From contig JAFAPJ010000129.1 of assembly GCA_019247255.1 (NCBI GenBank), forward strand, positions 1-6,332: a stretch of DNA of 6,332 nt. The letters are read 5' to 3'. The translations under genes and the position numbers were made by a program. Below the pieces are notes generated by a model, which searched no databases, was not told the DNA's origin, and saw nothing but the letters and a program-made list of their open reading frames with translations. Below are positions 3,904 to 6,332 of this stretch, piece by piece. The number at the start of each line of letters is the position of its first letter. The first letter of the stretch is position 1. This DNA is from Methylobacteriaceae bacterium. Lineage in GTDB: Bacteria; Pseudomonadota; Alphaproteobacteria; Rhizobiales; Beijerinckiaceae.

Positions 3904-5724
3904 ATGACCGACACGCCTATCGAGCCGTCCGGCGCGGACGAGCCGAGCTTCTTCGGCGCCGATCCCGCGAAGCCGGTCGCGTCGGCTCCCGCCGCCTACC
4001 GGGTGCTCGCCCGCAAATATCGTCCGCAGACCTTCGCCGATCTGATCGGCCAGGAGGCCCTGGTCAGGACGGTGACGAACGCCTTCGCGGCGAACCGCAT
4101 CCCGCAGGCCTGGATGCTGACCGGCGTGCGCGGGGTCGGCAAGACGACGACGGCCCGTATTCTCGCGCGCGCGCTGAACTACGCGCCTGGGCCGGAGGGC
4201 GGCGTGCCGGGCCCGACGGTCGAGATGCCGGTGCTCGGCCTCCATTGCCGAGCCATCATGGAATCGCGCCACGTCGACGTGCTCGAGATCGACGCGGCCT
4301 CCCATACGGGGGTCGACAACATCCGCCAGATCACGGACGCGGTGCGCTACGCACCGGTGGAGGCCCGCTACAAAGTCTACATCATCGACGAGGTGCATAT
4401 GCTCTCGCCGGCGGCCTTCAACGCGTTCCTCAAGACGCTGGAGGAGCCGCCGCCGCACGCCAAGTTCGTGTTCGCCACGACCGAGATCAGGAAGGTCCCG
4501 GTCACGATCCTGTCCCGCTGCCAGCGCTTCGACCTCCGCCGGGTCGAAACGGGCGTGCTGACGCGTCACCTTGCCCGCATCTGCACGGCCGAAGCGGTCG
4601 AGGCGGAGGAGGAGGCGCTCGCCGTCATCGCGCGCGCGGCCGAGGGCTCCGTCCGGGACGCGCTGTCCCTCCTCGATCAGGCGGTCGCGCACGGGGCCGG
4701 TCGGGTCGCGGCCGCCTCCGTCCGCGAGATGCTGGGCCAGGCGGATCGCGGCCAGGTCGTCGCGCTCTTCGAAGCCGCCATGCGGGGGGACGTCCCGGCG
4801 AGCTTCGCGCTCCTGCGCCGGGCCTGGGAGGGCGGCGCCGATCCGGGCCAGATCCTCATCGACCTCGCGGCCTTCACGCATCTCGTGACGCGGGTGCGCC
4901 ACGTGCCGCAGGCCGCGTCGGATCCGGCACTGACCGAGACGGAGCGGCTCCGCGCGACCGAGTTCGCCTCGGCGCTCTCGGTCGGTACCCTGTCGCGCGC
5001 TTGGCAGATCCTCCTGAAGGCCATCCCCGAGGTCGCGGGGTCCGGCCAGCCGCTCGCGGCGGCCGAGATGGCGCTCGTGCGCCTCGCCTATGCGGCCACG
5101 CTTCCAGGACCCGAGGAGGCGATCCGTGTCCTACGCGGCGCGGAGCCGCGGGCCCGGGAGGCGGGCCCGGCTGCTGCGCCTTCCCTCGCGCCCGGCCCGA
5201 CGCCGGTCGCGCTCTCCGGCGGAGGCGCCTCGGCCATGCGTGCGCCCGACCCGGCGCCCCGCGCGGCGCCGGCCGCCGGTCCCGAGCCGATCCGGCTCGC
5301 GCGGTTCGAGGACGTCGTGGCGCTCGCCCGCGAGAACCGGGAGATCGGCCTCGTGACGGCGCTCGAGACGGCGGTGCGGCTCGTGCGCTTCGAGGACGGG
5401 CATATCGAGCTCGCCCTGGCGGAGGGCGCGCCGCGCACGCTCCCCAACGACCTCGCCCGCGTCCTGGACGCCTGGACGGGGCGGCGCTGGATCGTGGCGC
5501 TGTCCTCGGAGGGAGGCGCCCCGACGCTCGCCGAGGCGCGCCGGCAGCGCGAGAGCGAGCGGCGCAGCGACGCCGTCGCGCATCCGCTCGTTCAGAGCGT
5601 GCTCGCCTCCTTTCCAGGCGCCACGATCGTCGAGGTGCGTGACCGCGTGCCGTCGCCCGACACCGAGCCGGCCTTGCCGGCACCGGACGCCGATCCCGAG
5701 GAGACCCGAGAGGACGAGCCATGA
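3904..5724 (+). CDS. dnaX: DNA polymerase III subunit gamma/tau (DnaX)
   Basis: AAA+ motor of the clamp loader, which loads the beta clamp and links polymerase cores to the helicase at the fork. The 606-aa product has a variable N-terminus (1-30), then YRVLARKYRPQTFADLIGQE at 32-51. Walker A is GVRGVGKT at 74-81, and Walker B is VYIIDEVH at 158-165. Sensor 1 lies in FATTE (190-194), the arginine-finger motif is SRC at 204-206, and sensor 2 is GSVRDALSLLDQ at 248-259. The collar domain runs to about 405. A Pro/Ala linker (about 411-460) leads to a tau-type C-terminal domain (461-606). The zinc module between Walker A and B has only Cys115. No A-run longer than three bases occurs, so an E. coli-like slippery site for making gamma is absent. 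The ATG at 3904 is chosen because upstream codons lie in ffs, but no clear Shine-Dalgarno precedes it. ybaB overlaps the stop. Confidence 0.97.
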   Translation: MTDTPIEPSGADEPSFFGADPAKPVASAPAAYRVLARKYRPQTFADLIGQEALVRTVTNAFAANRIPQAWMLTGVRGVGKTTTARILARALNYAPGPEGGVPGPTVEMPVLGLHCRAIMESRHVDVLEIDAASHTGVDNIRQITDAVRYAPVEARYKVYIIDEVHMLSPAAFNAFLKTLEEPPPHAKFVFATTEIRKVPVTILSRCQRFDLRRVETGVLTRHLARICTAEAVEAEEEALAVIARAAEGSVRDALSLLDQAVAHGAGRVAAASVREMLGQADRGQVVALFEAAMRGDVPASFALLRRAWEGGADPGQILIDLAAFTHLVTRVRHVPQAASDPALTETERLRATEFASALSVGTLSRAWQILLKAIPEVAGSGQPLAAAEMALVRLAYAATLPGPEEAIRVLRGAEPRAREAGPAAAPSLAPGPTPVALSGGGASAMRAPDPAPRAAPAAGPEPIRLARFEDVVALARENREIGLVTALETAVRLVRFEDGHIELALAEGAPRTLPNDLARVLDAWTGRRWIVALSSEGGAPTLAEARRQRESERRSDAVAHPLVQSVLASFPGATIVEVRDRVPSPDTEPALPAPDADPEETREDEP

Positions 5725-6041
5725 AGGACATCATGGGGCTGATGAAGCAGGCCCAGGCGCTGCAGCAGAAGATGGCGGACGCCCAGGCCGAGCTCGAGAC
5801 GCTCGAGGTCGAGGGCGCGTCGGGAGGTGGGCTCGTCTCGGTCAAGGCGAACGCCAAGGGTCAGGTCAAGGCCGTCCGCATCGATCCCTCGCTAGCGGTG
5901 CCCGACGAGGTCGAGATCCTGGAAGACCTCATCGTCGCGGGGCTGAACGACGCGCGGGTCAAGGCCGAGCGGCTGACGGCCGAGCGCATGGGCGAGCTCA
6001 CCCGCGGGCTGCCCCTGCCGCCCGGCTTGAAGCTGTTCTGA
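5721..6041 (+). CDS. YbaB/EbfC family nucleoid-associated protein
   Basis: Small DNA-binding protein that in studied bacteria forms a tweezer-like dimer on the nucleoid. The 106-aa product has the family layout: an N-terminal helix [18 protein letters not shown] (1-18) continuing to about residue 30, a central sheet containing [10 protein letters not shown] (32-41) and VRIDPSL (52-58), then the helix with [12 protein letters not shown] (67-78). The conserved C-terminal tail is [11 protein letters not shown] at 96-106. The length is typical. The ATG is part of an ATGA overlap with the dnaX stop, which implies translational coupling; a GAGG ribosome-binding site lies inside the dnaX end. Its position between dnaX and recR is the classical one across bacteria. 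Nothing is missing or unusual. Confidence 0.97.
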   Translation: MKDIMGLMKQAQALQQKMADAQAELETLEVEGASGGGLVSVKANAKGQVKAVRIDPSLAVPDEVEILEDLIVAGLNDARVKAERLTAERMGELTRGLPLPPGLKLF

Positions 6042-6057
6042 TCCGGCCCCCTCCGCC

Positions 6058-6332
6058 ATGGCCCAGGCCGTCGCCGGCCCCGAGATCGAGCGCCTGATCC
6101 AGCTCCTCGCCCGTCTTCCCGGGCTCGGGCCGCGCTCCGCCAGGCGCGCCGCGCTTCATCTCATCGGGCGTCCGGAGCAGCTCCTCGGGCCGCTCGCGGA
6201 CGCCATGCGGGTCGCGACGGAGCGCATCGTCACCTGCGGGGCCTGCGGGAACGTCGATACCTGCGACCCCTGCACCGTGTGCCGCGATCCCGGTCGCGAC
6301 CCGTCGATCATCGTGGTGGTTGAGGGCGTTTC
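6058..6332 (+). CDS. recR: Recombination protein RecR (N-terminal part, cut by window edge)
   Basis: RecR acts with RecO (and RecF) to load RecA on gapped DNA. The first 91 codons are present; the frame runs off the right edge. A helix-hairpin-helix DNA-binding segment, [20 protein letters not shown], covers residues 13-32. A zinc finger follows with Cys60, Cys63, Cys72 and Cys75, in the normal C-x2-C-x8-C-x2-C spacing; an additional Cys69 lies inside the finger. The visible part ends in IIVVVEGV, the first strand of the Toprim domain. The ATG at 6058 is 16 bases after the ybaB stop and places the motifs at the usual distance from the N-terminus, although the Shine-Dalgarno is weak. It is the third gene of the dnaX–ybaB–recR operon. 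Confidence 0.96.
   Translation, partial: MAQAVAGPEIERLIQLLARLPGLGPRSARRAALHLIGRPEQLLGPLADAMRVATERIVTCGACGNVDTCDPCTVCRDPGRDPSIIVVVEGV

Noticed and set aside
2606..3907. 433-codon open frame on the plus strand, antisense to nudC, HIT and the 94-aa gene, running into ffs
   Set aside because: The translation is dominated by Arg, Pro and Ala with no family motif, covers three supported genes in antisense and crosses the SRP RNA. Long shadow frames are expected at this G+C content.
3805..4902. 365-codon frame on the minus strand opposite dnaX
   Set aside because: It is antisense to the conserved AAA+ region, its composition mirrors the dnaX codons, and it shows no recognisable domain.
4245..5642. 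465-codon frame on the plus strand inside dnaX
   Set aside because: An out-of-frame shadow of dnaX, extremely rich in Arg, Gly and Pro, with no ribosome-binding site or motif.
1..6332. Mobile element, CRISPR array, defence island or phage remnant
   Set aside because: I saw no transposase or integrase motifs, no spaced direct repeats and no composition break. Every large frame is housekeeping or a shadow.

Overview
This window is ordinary housekeeping chromosome from a high-G+C alphaproteobacterium, most probably of the order Hyphomicrobiales (Rhizobiales). That placement is inferred from three things: the gene order ffs–dnaX–ybaB–recR beside a nudC/HIT pair, a DnaX that has lost its zinc cysteines in a way I recall from this order, and a small YdcH-type (DUF465) gene next to purE. 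I cannot name the genus.

Left part (1–1519). On the minus strand, a DUF465 gene (971–1189), purE (465–953) and the first half of purK (cut by the left edge) form one compact purine-synthesis transcription unit. PurK makes N5-carboxyaminoimidazole ribonucleotide and PurE rearranges it to CAIR. A second, related DUF465 gene (1346–1519) points the other way across a gap of about 156 bp, so the two small paralogues are divergent. Its end faces the next minus-strand unit across a 41-bp gap that contains a GC-rich inverted repeat.

Middle part (1561–3610, minus strand). Four genes lie head to tail: an unrecognised 94-aa protein with an internal beta-alpha repeat, a HIT-family protein with a Q-x-H-x-H active site, the NADH pyrophosphatase/decapping-type Nudix enzyme NudC, and a charged 90-aa protein of unknown function. 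HIT and NudC are almost certainly co-transcribed, because the nudC ribosome-binding site overlaps the HIT stop codon.

Right part (3733–6332, plus strand). A promoter-like sequence precedes ffs, the roughly 97-nt small bacterial SRP RNA, which is not a protein gene. Then come dnaX (DNA polymerase III clamp-loader subunit), ybaB/ebfC (nucleoid-associated protein, overlapping dnaX by ATGA) and the start of recR (recombination mediator), cut by the right edge.

I see no mobile element, CRISPR array, tRNA or rRNA, and no convincing new multi-gene system. The items most worth a second look are the competing hairpins in the SRP RNA, the two unrecognised small proteins, the DnaX without zinc cysteines, and the ffs–dnaX junction, which lacks a Shine-Dalgarno sequence. 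No stretch longer than about 160 bp lacks a gene.
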